A stretch of DNA of 62,783 nt from JADGHX01 sp035760965. GTDB taxonomy: Bacteria > Pseudomonadota > Gammaproteobacteria > Steroidobacterales > Steroidobacteraceae. Location: the NCBI GenBank assembly GCA_035760965.1, contig DASTRY010000075.1, forward strand, positions 1 through 62,783, in the 5' to 3' direction. The first letter of the stretch is position 1; every line of letters begins with the position of its first letter. A program made the position numbers and the translations under genes. Positions 1 through 8,963 of this stretch are shown one piece after another. A model generated the notes under the pieces. The model had not been told where the DNA came from. It ran no database searches and saw only the letters and a list, made by a program, of their open reading frames with translations.

Positions 1-181
1 CGCGGAATACGAGTCGCCGCGTACGCCCGTGCACGCCGTGTTTCCAACGCAAGGAGCGCCACCGAACAAAGTCCGAACGTTCGTCGACTTTCTGGTGGAG
101 CGGTACCGCGAGAAGAACGTCCTCGCCGCGGAATCCATGGCCCGCGTGACCGAAAGCGCGGCCGCCAAGCGCCCGGCCTGA
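1..181 (+). CDS. LysR-family regulator, C-terminal fragment (5' end outside window)
   Basis: The first bases are open in frame from position 2 to a TGA at 179-181. The peptide carries the typical end of a LysR effector-binding domain: PVHAVFP, then PPNKVRTFVDFLVERY, the usual last helix of such regulators. The DNA-binding half lies before the window, so target and effector cannot be told. Family assignment rests only on this tail. Confidence 0.72.
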   Translation, partial: AEYESPRTPVHAVFPTQGAPPNKVRTFVDFLVERYREKNVLAAESMARVTESAAAKRPA

Positions 182-269
182 CTTTCATTCGCTGAAAGGG
201 CGCCTGTCGCACGAGCTCGAACGGCGCGCGGGCGCGTTTGCCAGACCTCTCAGACAGAAGGAGATTTTT

Positions 270-647
270 ATGGCAACGCGTGACCTCACCGCGCAGATTC
301 GTACTGCAAGCGGCATCAATGTGGCCCTTGGTATCTGGCTGATCATCTCGCCGTGGATCTATGGGTACGCGAGCAGCGCGCCCAATCCCACCTCGAGCAG
401 CGTCATCGTGGGGGCGCTCATCCTCATCTTCGGCGCCATCCGCTACAACGCGCCGCACACGCGCACGATCTTCAGCTGGGCGAACATCGTGCTCGGCGCG
501 TGGACGGTGTTCTCGCCGTGGATCTTCAGCTTCGTCGACCGTACGGGCTATGTGCTGAACAGCGTCATCGTCGGCATCATCGTGGTTGCGCTCGCAATCT
601 GGAGCGGCAGTGCCACGGTGTCCGAGCATCGGCACCAGACCGCGTGA
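270..647 (+). CDS. SPW-repeat integral membrane protein
   Basis: 125 residues with two copies of the hydrophobic repeat that gives the SPW family its name: GIWLIISPWIYGYAS near residues 20-35 and NIVLGAWTVFSPWIFSF near 73-88, each followed by a second membrane helix, so four membrane segments in all. A good ribosome site (AGAAGGAGA) sits 6-8 bases before the ATG. Function of the family is not established; the genes often lie among stress genes. A second SPW protein follows 0.4 kb downstream, suggesting duplication. Confidence 0.88.
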   Translation: MATRDLTAQIRTASGINVALGIWLIISPWIYGYASSAPNPTSSSVIVGALILIFGAIRYNAPHTRTIFSWANIVLGAWTVFSPWIFSFVDRTGYVLNSVIVGIIVVALAIWSGSATVSEHRHQTA

Positions 648-1063
648 TCGGCGTCCGCGGCCGCTACTCGCACGCTGCACCAAGGCCAACCGCCCGTGAC
701 ACAGTGTCCGCATCTGACTGCATGAGCGCGGGGGCGGCCGCGGGTGGCGCACGGGCTTCGACGCCGGTCGCGCACGGGCTCCGACGCCAACCGCCCGTGA
801 AAGAGCATCGGCATGAAGCTGCGCGAGCGGCCTGCGGCTGCTCGCACGTCGTTCGAACGCGCGCCGCCCGTCGCGCCGCACGCGCCGTGGACACGCTCCG
901 CGGCGCGGGCACTCGTCCCGTCACCCGTCTTGCAGAAATATTCTGACGAATATAAAAAACATCGCGCCCGGACGCGCACCCTGGCGGCGTCGCCGACCCG
1001 CCCGCTTGTCCGGCATCGAACGAGCTCGTGCGAACAGGCATACAACCGCGGCCGCGGATCGTC
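648..1063. other. Intergenic stretch with short direct repeats
   Basis: No convincing gene is visible. The block holds two exact copies of GCCAACCGCCCGTGA (685-699 and 786-800), and two near-identical copies of GCGCACGGGCTYCGACGCC (747-765 and 770-788). An A+T-rich patch at about 930-960 stands out in this G+C-rich DNA and may be the promoter of the next gene. Confidence 0.5.
930..956 (+). promoter_or_regulatory. Possible sigma-70-like promoter for the second SPW gene
   Basis: TTGCAG (930-935) and TATAAA (951-956) are separated by 15 bases inside an A+T-rich island. The spacing is shorter than the ideal 17, so this is only a candidate. Confidence 0.3.
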
Positions 1064-1426
1064 ATGGGCAAGGCCAGCCCCTGGCCATGGCGGCCGGTGA
1101 AGAGCTTCACGCACGCCAATGTGCTGAGGCTCCTGATCGGCGTGTGGATTCTGAACGCGCCCTTCCTGCGCGAGGAGCTCGCCAGTAGCGACGAAACGTT
1201 CTGGAATCAGCTCGTCGTGGGCTCCTGCGTCGTCGTGCTGGCCGCCATGCGCATGGTGTTCGCGCGCGAAGCCGGTATCTTCCGTTGGGCGCACGTACTG
1301 CTCGGTGTATGGCTGATCGCCTCGCCGTGGGTCTTCGCGTATGTCGACGAGCAAGCCGCCTTCTGGAACAGCGCAGTCAGCGGCGCACTGATCGCGGCCT
1401 TGGCGCTCTGGAGCCTCGTGCGCTGA
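1064..1426 (+). CDS. SPW-repeat membrane protein, second copy
   Basis: About 120 residues. It shares the two-repeat layout of the SPW gene at 270-647: LLIGVWILNAPFL near residue 21 (degenerate, NAP instead of SPW) and HVLLGVWLIASPWVFAY near residue 81, with helices after each. I chose the ATG at 1064; a GTG at 1028 in the same frame would add 12 residues, and neither has a strong ribosome site. Role unknown. Confidence 0.75.
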   Translation: MGKASPWPWRPVKSFTHANVLRLLIGVWILNAPFLREELASSDETFWNQLVVGSCVVVLAAMRMVFAREAGIFRWAHVLLGVWLIASPWVFAYVDEQAAFWNSAVSGALIAALALWSLVR

Positions 1427-1526
1427 GCAAAAGTATCTTTCATTAAATGGAAGAGTGGCGTGAACCGATGTATCACACCGCGGTCGAGAGGAGGTCCGCA
1501 CGAGTCTCCATGAGCCGGCGATTTCC

Positions 1527-1757
1527 ATGAGTCAGCGAGTAGTGTCCCTGGCCCTCTGCCTCTCCTTGGCAGCGCTGGCGTCGTGCGCGCGCGAAGACGG
1601 TGCCTCATCCAACGAACTGATCGCGCAGACCGCAGCCCCCGCTGCCTCGGTGAAAGAACCCCAGCCCGCGCCTTACGACGCGCAGCAGGCGCGTCTCGAA
1701 TGGCTGGCGCGCCCCGACGAGCCGAACGATTCGTTCGGACCCGCAGGCGGAGACTGA
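1527..1757 (+). CDS. Small exported lipoprotein
   Basis: 76 residues beginning with a hydrophobic signal that ends LAALASC, a normal lipobox, so the mature protein should start at Cys20 and be attached to a membrane. The rest is Ala/Pro/Glu-rich and ends in DSFGPAGGD; I recognise no domain. It ends 3 bases before the ATG of the repeat protein that follows, so the two are probably co-transcribed and may act together at the envelope. Confidence 0.6.
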   Translation: MSQRVVSLALCLSLAALASCAREDGASSNELIAQTAAPAASVKEPQPAPYDAQQARLEWLARPDEPNDSFGPAGGD

Positions 1758-1760
1758 TTC

Positions 1761-2939
1761 ATGGGCCGAGAACGTGGCGGTCGCCGAGCGGCGATCGGGA
1801 TGGGTGTGTGCGCAGCGCTCGCGCTGGTACTCGCCTGCGTGACGTTCGCAGCGGAGGCCGCTGTCGGCATTCCGGCGAATGCGCACGAGCGTGAGTACGG
1901 CGCCGGATGGGAGTGCGATCGCGGATACGTCCGCTCGCAGGATTCCTGCACTCCGGTCGTCGTGCCGGCCCACGCGTACCTGTCTCCCTTCGGTTCGGAT
2001 TGGACATGCGAGCGCGGCTATCGCCGCGCGGCCGGCACCTGCGTCGAGGTGAAGGTACCGAAAAACGCGCACCTCACCGACAGCCCGGCCGGCAAAGGCT
2101 GGGCGTGCGATCTCGGTTTTCGCGAAACGTCGCAGGGGTGCGAGCGCATCGTGGTGCCGGATCACGCGTTGCCCGTCTATAGCGGGTTCGGACGCGGCTG
2201 GGTCTGCAAGCGCGGGTATCGCGCAGAAGGCAATCGATGCATCAAGGTGCAAGTGCCCGGGCACGGCTACCTCACTGCGTACGGAGACGACTGGCTCTGC
2301 ATGCGCGGCTATGCCAAGTCGGGAAGCTCGTGCGTACCGATCGCCGTGCCGGAGAACGGACACATCGATGCTTCCGGCCACGGCTGGGAGTGCGATCGCG
2401 GATATCGCGAGCAGGGTCAAACGTGCGTCGAGGTGGTCGCGCCCGAGCACGCCTATATCGTGTACGACGGAAACTCGGATTCGTGGCGCTGCATGCGCGG
2501 TTACACGCGCAAAGATGACACTTGCGTGCCGGTGATCGTGCCGCCGAACGCGTATCTGACCGAGCAGGGCAACAGCTGGAAGTGCAACCGGGGTTACCGA
2601 CGGGAGGCCGACAGTTGCGTGGAAATGCAAGTCCCCAAGAACGCGCACATCGACTTCTCGGGCAACGATTGGGAATGCGATCGCGGGTTTCGCGAGCACG
2701 CCAAGCAGTGCGTACCGCTCGAGCGAAGCGCCGGGCTCACGCTCGCTTCACCCGACGTGCCTGCTTCGCACGATCCGGATGAATTGCTCGCGATGTTCGA
2801 CGGCTGCGCGTTCCGGCGTGAAGGCTCGGCCACTGCCAGGACGCATGCGCAGAGCACAGATCCGGCGTACACGCAGCGATCTGCGCGCCGCCGGAAGCGC
2901 CCCGACACATCCCAACACCATACGTGCGTCATCGCGTAG
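1761..2939 (+). CDS. Exported protein with nine tandem Cys-pair repeats
   Basis: 392 residues. After a signal sequence (hydrophobic stretch about residues 13-34, cleavage near AEAAV) the protein is made of nine consecutive 28-33-residue units with the pattern V-P-x-N/H-A-H/Y, then G-x-x-W-x-C-x-R-G-Y/F, six to seven residues, C-V. Each unit therefore carries one W and two Cys, 18 repeat Cys in total, presumably one disulfide per unit in the periplasm or at the cell surface. A Ser/Arg-rich tail of about 70 residues follows. I know such repeats from uncharacterised proteobacterial exported proteins but no function; adhesion, ligand or metal binding are guesses. Co-transcribed with the lipoprotein before it. 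Confidence 0.75.
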   Translation: MGRERGGRRAAIGMGVCAALALVLACVTFAAEAAVGIPANAHEREYGAGWECDRGYVRSQDSCTPVVVPAHAYLSPFGSDWTCERGYRRAAGTCVEVKVPKNAHLTDSPAGKGWACDLGFRETSQGCERIVVPDHALPVYSGFGRGWVCKRGYRAEGNRCIKVQVPGHGYLTAYGDDWLCMRGYAKSGSSCVPIAVPENGHIDASGHGWECDRGYREQGQTCVEVVAPEHAYIVYDGNSDSWRCMRGYTRKDDTCVPVIVPPNAYLTEQGNSWKCNRGYRREADSCVEMQVPKNAHIDFSGNDWECDRGFREHAKQCVPLERSAGLTLASPDVPASHDPDELLAMFDGCAFRREGSATARTHAQSTDPAYTQRSARRRKRPDTSQHHTCVIA

Positions 2940-3000
2940 CGCGACGAACGCCGCGTAGATCATCATCGGACCGATTCGCGCAGCGACGCGGCGTGCGGGA

Positions 3001-3183
3001 GTGCGGCTCGCACTGTCGGCTGCCGGCGAACGTCACACTGCGGCCGGTTAGTCGCGGCGGATCGGGACCGCACCGCTCCGGAGCGCGGCTCGCACGTCCG
3101 CTGCCAGCGAACTTCACGCTGTAGCCGGTTCGTCGCGAGGTGGATCGGGTCGCAGCGTTTGGGAGCGCTGCCCGCACCGTCGG
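3001..3183. repeat. 82-bp degenerate tandem repeat, two full copies and a partial third
   Basis: Units start at 3001, 3083 and 3165 (GTGCGGCTCGCAC, GCGCGGCTCGCAC, GCGCTGCCCGCAC). Copies one and two share CTGCC-GCGAAC, a GCCGGTT-GTCGCG core and GGATCGGG. The third copy stops at the end of the RND gene on the other strand. No protein is evident. Lies between two convergent genes. Confidence 0.7.
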
Positions 3184-6100
3184 CTATCGCGCCGGCTCCA
3201 CGCTTGCGGCGTGCTCGCTTGCCCCGCGGATCGGGCGCGCCGGGGCATAGTAGCGGGCGGCAATCGCCGGCAGCACGGCCAGGTTCAGCAGCGTCGACGA
3301 GACGAGCCCGCCCAGGATCACGATCGCCATCGGCCCTTCCACTTCTCGTCCCGCCTCGCCACTTCCGAGCGCGAGAGGGAGCACGCCGAGCGCAGTCACG
3401 AGCGCCGTCATCAGAATGGGCGTGAGGCGCTCGCGCGCGCCGCGCCGCGCGAGAAAGGTGCTCCAGTGGCGCTCCTCCACGTCGACGAGATACTCGTAGT
3501 GCGACAGCAGCATGATGCTGTTGCGAGCCGAAATGCCGAACAGCGTCACGAGGCCGACGAGGCTGCCGATCGACAGCGCCGCACCGGTCATCGCGATCGC
3601 GATCACCGCCCCGACGAGCGCGAACGGCGCGTTGATGAGGATTAAAGCCGTCGTCTTCCAGCTGCGGAACGCGAGCAGCAGAAGCACGATGATCACCGCG
3701 ACGGCTATCGCACTGTGCAGCATCAAGTCGCGCGCGGCGGCGCTTGCCGCGGCGGCACTCCCGCCGAACTCGACGTACACGTTCGGCGGAAGCGCGACGT
3801 CGCGCGCAAGCACGGCGCGCGCCTCGCGGACGAAGCCCGCGAGATCGCTCGTCCGTGGATTCAGCGTGATCACTTGCCGCCGCTGCCCGTGATCGTGCAA
3901 CACGTGCTCGCGGCCGCCTTCGAGACTGATGTCGGCGATGGCTCCGAGCGTGACGAGGCGCCCCGCAGGGGTCCGTAAAACCAGCGCGCGCACGGCTTCC
4001 GGATCGTTGCGCGACGCCTCATCGAGGAGAACGCGCACGGCAAGCGACTGGTTGCCCTCGTAGACCTGCGCGACGCTATTGCCCGCATAAGCCGTGCTCA
4101 CGGCATCGTAGACATCGAGCGGACGTAGCCCGAGCGCCGCGAGCCTTTCCGTCCTCGGCGTGATGCTCAGCGTCGGCACATCCGCACTCGCGACGAAGCG
4201 CACGTCGGCGGCCCCCGGCAGCGCCTTCAGCCGCGCAGCGATGTCCCTCGCGACGCGATCGAGGTCGTTCAGATCGGGCCCGAAGACGCTCACGGTCACC
4301 GCCGCCGTCTCGCCGGACACCGACTCGCTGATGCGGTCGCCGAGGAACGTGACCACCTCGGATTGCACACCCGGGAAGCCTTGCAGCACTTGCCGCAGCG
4401 ATTCCTGGATCCGCGCCTGCTCGGCACCCGGCAGATTCGGTTCGAGCTCCACGTGCAGCTCACCGCGGTTCGGGCTCCATGTGTCCTCGCCCGCTTCCGC
4501 TCGCCCCACCTGCAGCGAAACGGTGGCAATCCCCGGCACGCCAAGGATGCGGCGGCTCATCCGCTCGCCGAGCCGCGTCATTTCGGCGAGGCTCAGTCCC
4601 GGCTGCGTGACGATCTGCACGACGAAGTGCCCCTCGCGGAAGTCCGGCAGCAATTGCATTCCGAACCGCGTCAGCGCAAACACCGCAATCGCACCGGCGA
4701 CGAGCGTTGCGACGAGCACCCCGGTGACGTGTCGATTCAGGCGACGAATCATCGCGCGCTGCGAGAGCTTCAGCCGGCGCAGCCACCGCGGCTCGCGCGG
4801 AACGTGCGAGCCGCCACGAAGGAGCAGCAGCGCCAGCGCCGGAGTGAGCGTCAGAGCAATCAGGAGAGACGCAAACGTCGCCAGCAGGAATGCCGCCGAC
4901 AAGGGAGCGAAGAAGCTGCCCTGCAGGCCCGGCAGGAACAGAATGGGCGCGAACACGAGGCCGACGACCAGTGTCGCCAGAATGATGGGGCGCCTCACTT
5001 CGAGCGACGCATTCAAGATCAGCGCGTCGAACGCGGAGCGCCGCTGCTCCACGGCGGCGAGCCGCAGGCGGCGTACGATGTTCTCGACGTCGATGATGCC
5101 GTCGTCGACGACGACACCGATCGCGACCACGAGCCCGCCGAGCGTCATCGTGTTGAGCGTCCAGCCCATCCGGTCGAGCGCGATGACCGCGATCAGCAGA
5201 GACAAGGGAATGGTTGCAAAGGAGATGAGCGCGGTGCGCCAGCTCTTCAGAAAGAGAACGAGCACGACGATGACGAGCGCCGCACCGAGGAGCAGCGAAT
5301 CGCGCACGTTCCGCAGCGCGATTTCGATGAAGTTCGCCGGCCGGTGCAGGTTCGCGTAGAGCGTAACGCCGCGCGCTTTGAGCATCGGGGCGAGCTCGGC
5401 GAGCGCTGCTTCGAGGGCGCGTGTGACCTCGAGCGTGTTGGCACCGTACTGGCTGCCGATGCTCACGAACACGTCGGGCTCGCCCTGGACGCGTGAGTCG
5501 CCGAACTTCGGCTCGGGTCCGTAGGTCACCTGCCCGATATCACGCAAGCGGACGTTGGCGCCGTCGCGCTGAGTGATGACGACTTCGCCGATCGCCTCGG
5601 GCGTGCGGCCGACATCGAGATTGGTGAGCAGGATGCGCTCGTTCGGCGTGTCGATGAATCCCGCGCCGCGAATGCCCGTCGCGGCCTGAGCCGCGGCCGA
5701 CACCTCGGCCAGTGTCACCGCGAATGCCGCGAGGCGCTTCGGGTCGACTTGTATCTGGATCTCGCGCCGCCCGCCGCCATAGACGATCGCACGCGCGACG
5801 CCGGGAACTGCGAGGATGCGCGGCCGCACCGTCCAGTCGACGAGCGAGCGCAGCTCCATGCCGCTCATCGTGTGGCTGACGAAGCCGATCTTCAGCACGT
5901 CCATGGTCGAAGAGGTCATCGGCGTGAGCACCGGCGTGTGCGCGCTCGGTGGCAGACTCTGCGCGGCCTGCGAGACGCGTTCGGCGAGCAATTGCCGATC
6001 GCGGAAGATGTCCGTGCCCTCGGTGAAGATCACGGTGATGGTGGAGAGCCCTTGAATGGACTCCGAGCGCACCGCCTCGATGTTCGCACCGCCGTTGATC

Positions 6101-6315
6101 GCGTTCTCCAGCGGCTGCGTGACCAGGCGCTCCACGTCTTCCGGCGCAAGGCCCGGAGCTTCGACCTGAATCGCCGCCTGCGGGGGAACGAACTCCGGAA
6201 AGACATCGTACTTGGCGTTGATGAGGGTCGAGACGCCGAACACGACGAGCAGCGCTGCGGCGCTGACCATGAGCCACGGAAAGCGCAGCGCCGCCTGAAC
6301 GATTTTGGCCAGCAT
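3184..6315 (-). CDS. Heavy-metal-type RND efflux pump, inner-membrane transporter (CzcA/CusA family)
   Basis: About 1043 residues, the normal size for HME-RND pumps. Start set at the ATG at 6315 (MLAKIVQAALRFPWLM, first membrane helix); the open frame upstream of it overlaps the adaptor gene. Visible hallmarks: a long periplasmic loop after helix 1, the fourth-helix motif AIGVVVDDGIIDVEN with acidic proton-relay residues, a second loop with LLPDFREGHFVVQI, and a multi-helix C-terminal half. It drives metal-cation export from periplasm or cytoplasm in exchange for protons together with the adaptor and outer-membrane factor encoded just upstream. The substrate metal cannot be read off safely. 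The lack of the DEGDL motif seen in the second pump of this window points to a different subgroup. Confidence 0.9.
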   Translation of the reverse strand: MLAKIVQAALRFPWLMVSAAALLVVFGVSTLINAKYDVFPEFVPPQAAIQVEAPGLAPEDVERLVTQPLENAINGGANIEAVRSESIQGLSTITVIFTEGTDIFRDRQLLAERVSQAAQSLPPSAHTPVLTPMTSSTMDVLKIGFVSHTMSGMELRSLVDWTVRPRILAVPGVARAIVYGGGRREIQIQVDPKRLAAFAVTLAEVSAAAQAATGIRGAGFIDTPNERILLTNLDVGRTPEAIGEVVITQRDGANVRLRDIGQVTYGPEPKFGDSRVQGEPDVFVSIGSQYGANTLEVTRALEAALAELAPMLKARGVTLYANLHRPANFIEIALRNVRDSLLLGAALVIVVLVLFLKSWRTALISFATIPLSLLIAVIALDRMGWTLNTMTLGGLVVAIGVVVDDGIIDVENIVRRLRLAAVEQRRSAFDALILNASLEVRRPIILATLVVGLVFAPILFLPGLQGSFFAPLSAAFLLATFASLLIALTLTPALALLLLRGGSHVPREPRWLRRLKLSQRAMIRRLNRHVTGVLVATLVAGAIAVFALTRFGMQLLPDFREGHFVVQIVTQPGLSLAEMTRLGERMSRRILGVPGIATVSLQVGRAEAGEDTWSPNRGELHVELEPNLPGAEQARIQESLRQVLQGFPGVQSEVVTFLGDRISESVSGETAAVTVSVFGPDLNDLDRVARDIAARLKALPGAADVRFVASADVPTLSITPRTERLAALGLRPLDVYDAVSTAYAGNSVAQVYEGNQSLAVRVLLDEASRNDPEAVRALVLRTPAGRLVTLGAIADISLEGGREHVLHDHGQRRQVITLNPRTSDLAGFVREARAVLARDVALPPNVYVEFGGSAAAASAAARDLMLHSAIAVAVIIVLLLLAFRSWKTTALILINAPFALVGAVIAIAMTGAALSIGSLVGLVTLFGISARNSIMLLSHYEYLVDVEERHWSTFLARRGARERLTPILMTALVTALGVLPLALGSGEAGREVEGPMAIVILGGLVSSTLLNLAVLPAIAARYYAPARPIRGASEHAASVEPAR

Positions 6316-6316
6316 G

Positions 6317-7243
6317 CTAGTCGTCCTCCTGCAGCTCCTCCTCGGGAGAGCTCGCACCCAACTCCGCCGCCAGAAGCGCACGGGCACCGACGGTCACGAC
6401 TTGGCCCGCGCCACTCCTTTCCGCGGCGAGCAACGCGCGTCCCTCCACGCGCAAGCCGCTCCTCACCGCGCGCCGCGCGAAATGGTTCGGCGACGTTTCC
6501 TCGTAAACCCACTCGCCGCCGTGCCAGCGGACGACGGCGGTGCCGGGGACGCTCAGACCCTTGATCGACGAGTTGGGGTCGCTCACGACGGTCTCGAGCA
6601 GCGCGCCCGCGGTCATCGGCGCCGAGACGCGCAGCAATCCGGAGCCTGCCAGCGTGGAGCTTGCGCCTTGCGGCAATTGGCCGAGCCACTCGGCCGCAAT
6701 CTGCTTGCCGCCACCGAGGCTGCGCACTTCGACCTTCGGTTCGGTGAGTGTGGCTGGAAGTGACTGCGTGAGATCGACTCGCGCCAAACATGCGCGTCCA
6801 GCGAGAAGGTCCGCGACGAGCGCGCTGCGCGCGGCTTTGGAGAGCGCAGCAACTCCGTACCCCCAAGTGCCCATGAGCTGCGCACGGGTCGCGCTGACCT
6901 TCGCCGCGTCTGTGATCGCCTGAGCCTGCGCGGCATCGAGCGCCTTGCGCGCAACGTTGGTCTCTTCGCGATACAGGCGCGCGCTGCGTTCGGCCTCGGC
7001 TTGCGAGGCGGCGGCGGCCGTCTCGGCCGCGTGCAGCTCGCCGAGCGTCGTGATCAGCGGCGTGGGATCGAGCACCTGCGCGGACGCGCGCCAGCGACGA
7101 GCAGTTTCGATCGGCTTCACAGGCTCGGTCTGGATGCCGAGGTTCTCGCGCTCTTCGGGGGTCAGCTCGACGTCAGCTCTCACGATCGACGTGGCGAGCA
7201 GGCACAAGGCGACGAGAAAGGAAGCGCGTATCGGATGAGTCAC
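6317..7243 (-). CDS. Periplasmic adaptor (membrane-fusion) subunit of the RND pump
   Basis: 308 residues from a GTG whose G is the last base of the upstream TAG stop (translational coupling). A signal sequence (FLVALCLLATSIVRAD) precedes LTPEERENLGIQTEPV, the usual opening of metal-RND adaptors; a short Ala-rich helical hairpin (about residues 60-110) and a C-terminal barrel-like part (LLETVVSDPNSSIKGLSVPGTAVV) follow. At about 310 residues it is shorter than CusB-like adaptors and has no metal-binding N-domain. It ends one base before the pump gene's ATG. Confidence 0.82.
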   Translation of the reverse strand: MTHPIRASFLVALCLLATSIVRADVELTPEERENLGIQTEPVKPIETARRWRASAQVLDPTPLITTLGELHAAETAAAASQAEAERSARLYREETNVARKALDAAQAQAITDAAKVSATRAQLMGTWGYGVAALSKAARSALVADLLAGRACLARVDLTQSLPATLTEPKVEVRSLGGGKQIAAEWLGQLPQGASSTLAGSGLLRVSAPMTAGALLETVVSDPNSSIKGLSVPGTAVVRWHGGEWVYEETSPNHFARRAVRSGLRVEGRALLAAERSGAGQVVTVGARALLAAELGASSPEEELQEDD

Positions 7244-8658
7244 TAATGGTCCGCAGTCGTGAGGTTCTGGAGGACGAGGCCGCGCTCGGGGCCCGACAGC
7301 GGCGTCCGCAACGCGTCCTCGAGCGCACCGAGCGCTTGCTGGGCGCGATCGAGCGCATCGAGCTCGACGATGCGATCGGTGTTTGCACTCGACTCGGCGG
7401 CGAGGACACTCGGTCGGTCGGTCGCATCGAGCTCCAATGCGCGGCGGGCGGCTCGTGCCAGCGACTCGCTCGTCTGCCGTTGGGCGCGCGCGCGAATCAA
7501 TGCGGAAAGCGCGGCATCGTAGGCCTGGCGCGCGGCATCGATCTCGGTGAACACCGCCGCTTGCACGGCCTCGGCATGGCGTCCCGCCGACTCGCGTGCC
7601 GCAAACGCCTCCGCGATCGGACCCTGGTTCTGATTGAAGACCGGCAGGAGCACGGACGCGCCCAGCGTCAGCTTGCGGATGCCGTGGTCGTAGACGTAGC
7701 CCGGACCCGCGGAGAATTGCAGATAGCGCGCACCCATCTGCTGCTTCAAATCGAGCTCGCGCGCGTCGTAGTCGGCGATGGCTTTGGCCAGATCCGCGCG
7801 CGCGAGGAGCGCCTGCTCGCGCAAGGCGCTGAACCGATCGGATTCGATCGGAGGCGGCGCGTCGAGCTCTTCGAACTGCAGCTCGAGCCCCGTCAACGCC
7901 GCGGCAGGAACGCCGAGTGCACCCGCCAGACGGCTGCGGCCGTCTGCGAGCTGGCTCCGCGCATCGTCGAGCGCTGCGCGCGACCGCGACAGCTCCAGCT
8001 CGGATTGCAGCGTCTCCGCGCGTGGGCTTGCGCCGGCCTGCACGCGTGCATCTGCGAGCCGGTGAAGCTGTTCGCGGGTGCGCACGTCCTCTTCCAGCAG
8101 TGCGACACGGCGAGTGTCGATCTCGAGCGCGAGCAGTGCGCTGCGCAGATCTTTCCGCACGGTCCAAAGCGCTTCTTCGAAATCCGCGCGCGCAGCCCTG
8201 GTCTGGGTTGCAGCCAGATCAATGCGCACGCCACGGGATGCGAAGGTGTCGGTCAGGAAACTGGTGGCGAGTCCCCAGAGCCAAGGCGACTCGGCGGCGC
8301 GCGTCAGATCGTACTCACTCGAGAGACTGACGGCCGGGTTCTCCAGCTCACGCGCCGTCGTGCCGGCCGCGACGCTCTGCGCGAGCACGGCACGCGCTTC
8401 CGCGATCTTCGGGTTCAGATGCAGTGCCGCGATGAGGAGCTGTGTGCGACCCCAGTGCTTGTCGTCCGAGGGCTCAGAAATGTTCAAAGCACGCAGTCGC
8501 TCGAGTACCGCGGGATCGTCGAGCCGGCGCGCTTGCAGCGCCTGCAGCGACTTTGCAGGTTCCAGCGGCTTCGGCGTGTAGTGGGCGCAGCCGGCAATGC
8601 AGAGCAATGCTGAAAGGAAGGGCGTGCAGCGGCTGCGTGCGGCACGGAAGCGCGGCAT
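7243..8658 (-). CDS. TolC/CzcC-type outer-membrane efflux lipoprotein
   Basis: 471 residues. The signal sequence ends LLCIAGC, a lipobox, so the protein is acylated. Two long heptad-rich helical halves (around residues 85-250 and 290-460) rich in Ala, Arg, Glu and Leu match the duplicated outer-membrane-efflux domain. It forms the exit duct for the adaptor and pump that follow; the gene is first in this three-gene operon and overlaps the adaptor start by one base. Confidence 0.88.
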   Translation of the reverse strand: MPRFRAARSRCTPFLSALLCIAGCAHYTPKPLEPAKSLQALQARRLDDPAVLERLRALNISEPSDDKHWGRTQLLIAALHLNPKIAEARAVLAQSVAAGTTARELENPAVSLSSEYDLTRAAESPWLWGLATSFLTDTFASRGVRIDLAATQTRAARADFEEALWTVRKDLRSALLALEIDTRRVALLEEDVRTREQLHRLADARVQAGASPRAETLQSELELSRSRAALDDARSQLADGRSRLAGALGVPAAALTGLELQFEELDAPPPIESDRFSALREQALLARADLAKAIADYDARELDLKQQMGARYLQFSAGPGYVYDHGIRKLTLGASVLLPVFNQNQGPIAEAFAARESAGRHAEAVQAAVFTEIDAARQAYDAALSALIRARAQRQTSESLARAARRALELDATDRPSVLAAESSANTDRIVELDALDRAQQALGALEDALRTPLSGPERGLVLQNLTTADH

Positions 8659-8963
8659 CAGATCGATTCCGTGGCAAACACTGCAAACCCCGTCGCAACC
8701 TGGCGGTGCGGGGCATTATAGAAGCCTTCCTCGGAACACCGGGAGCCCGGCGACAGGTGGGAACGTTGATTACCGGCCGTCAACGGTCGTGGTGCGCCAC
8801 TCACGACACACTTCGCGTCGAAGCCGTGACCGGATCGCGCCGGCCGCTATGTGCGATCACTCGTGGCGAACGCGTACCGAACGTCGAATCGACGCACGAG
8901 CGCGGCGTGCTGAGCGGGTCGTCCGCCGGCATCTGATCCGCGCGCGGCGTCGGGGCTAGTCGG
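8659..8963. other. Gene-free interval upstream of the RND operon
   Basis: About 300 bases between the end of the nuclease remnant and the start of the efflux operon, both on the minus strand. It should hold the efflux promoter. I see no clear -10/-35 pair, metal-regulator dyad or gene. Confidence 0.5.

Noticed and set aside
4160..5496. Long plus-strand open frames opposite the RND pump
   Set aside because: Arg/Ser/Pro-rich shadow translations of a strongly supported pump gene; typical of high-G+C DNA and without family signatures.
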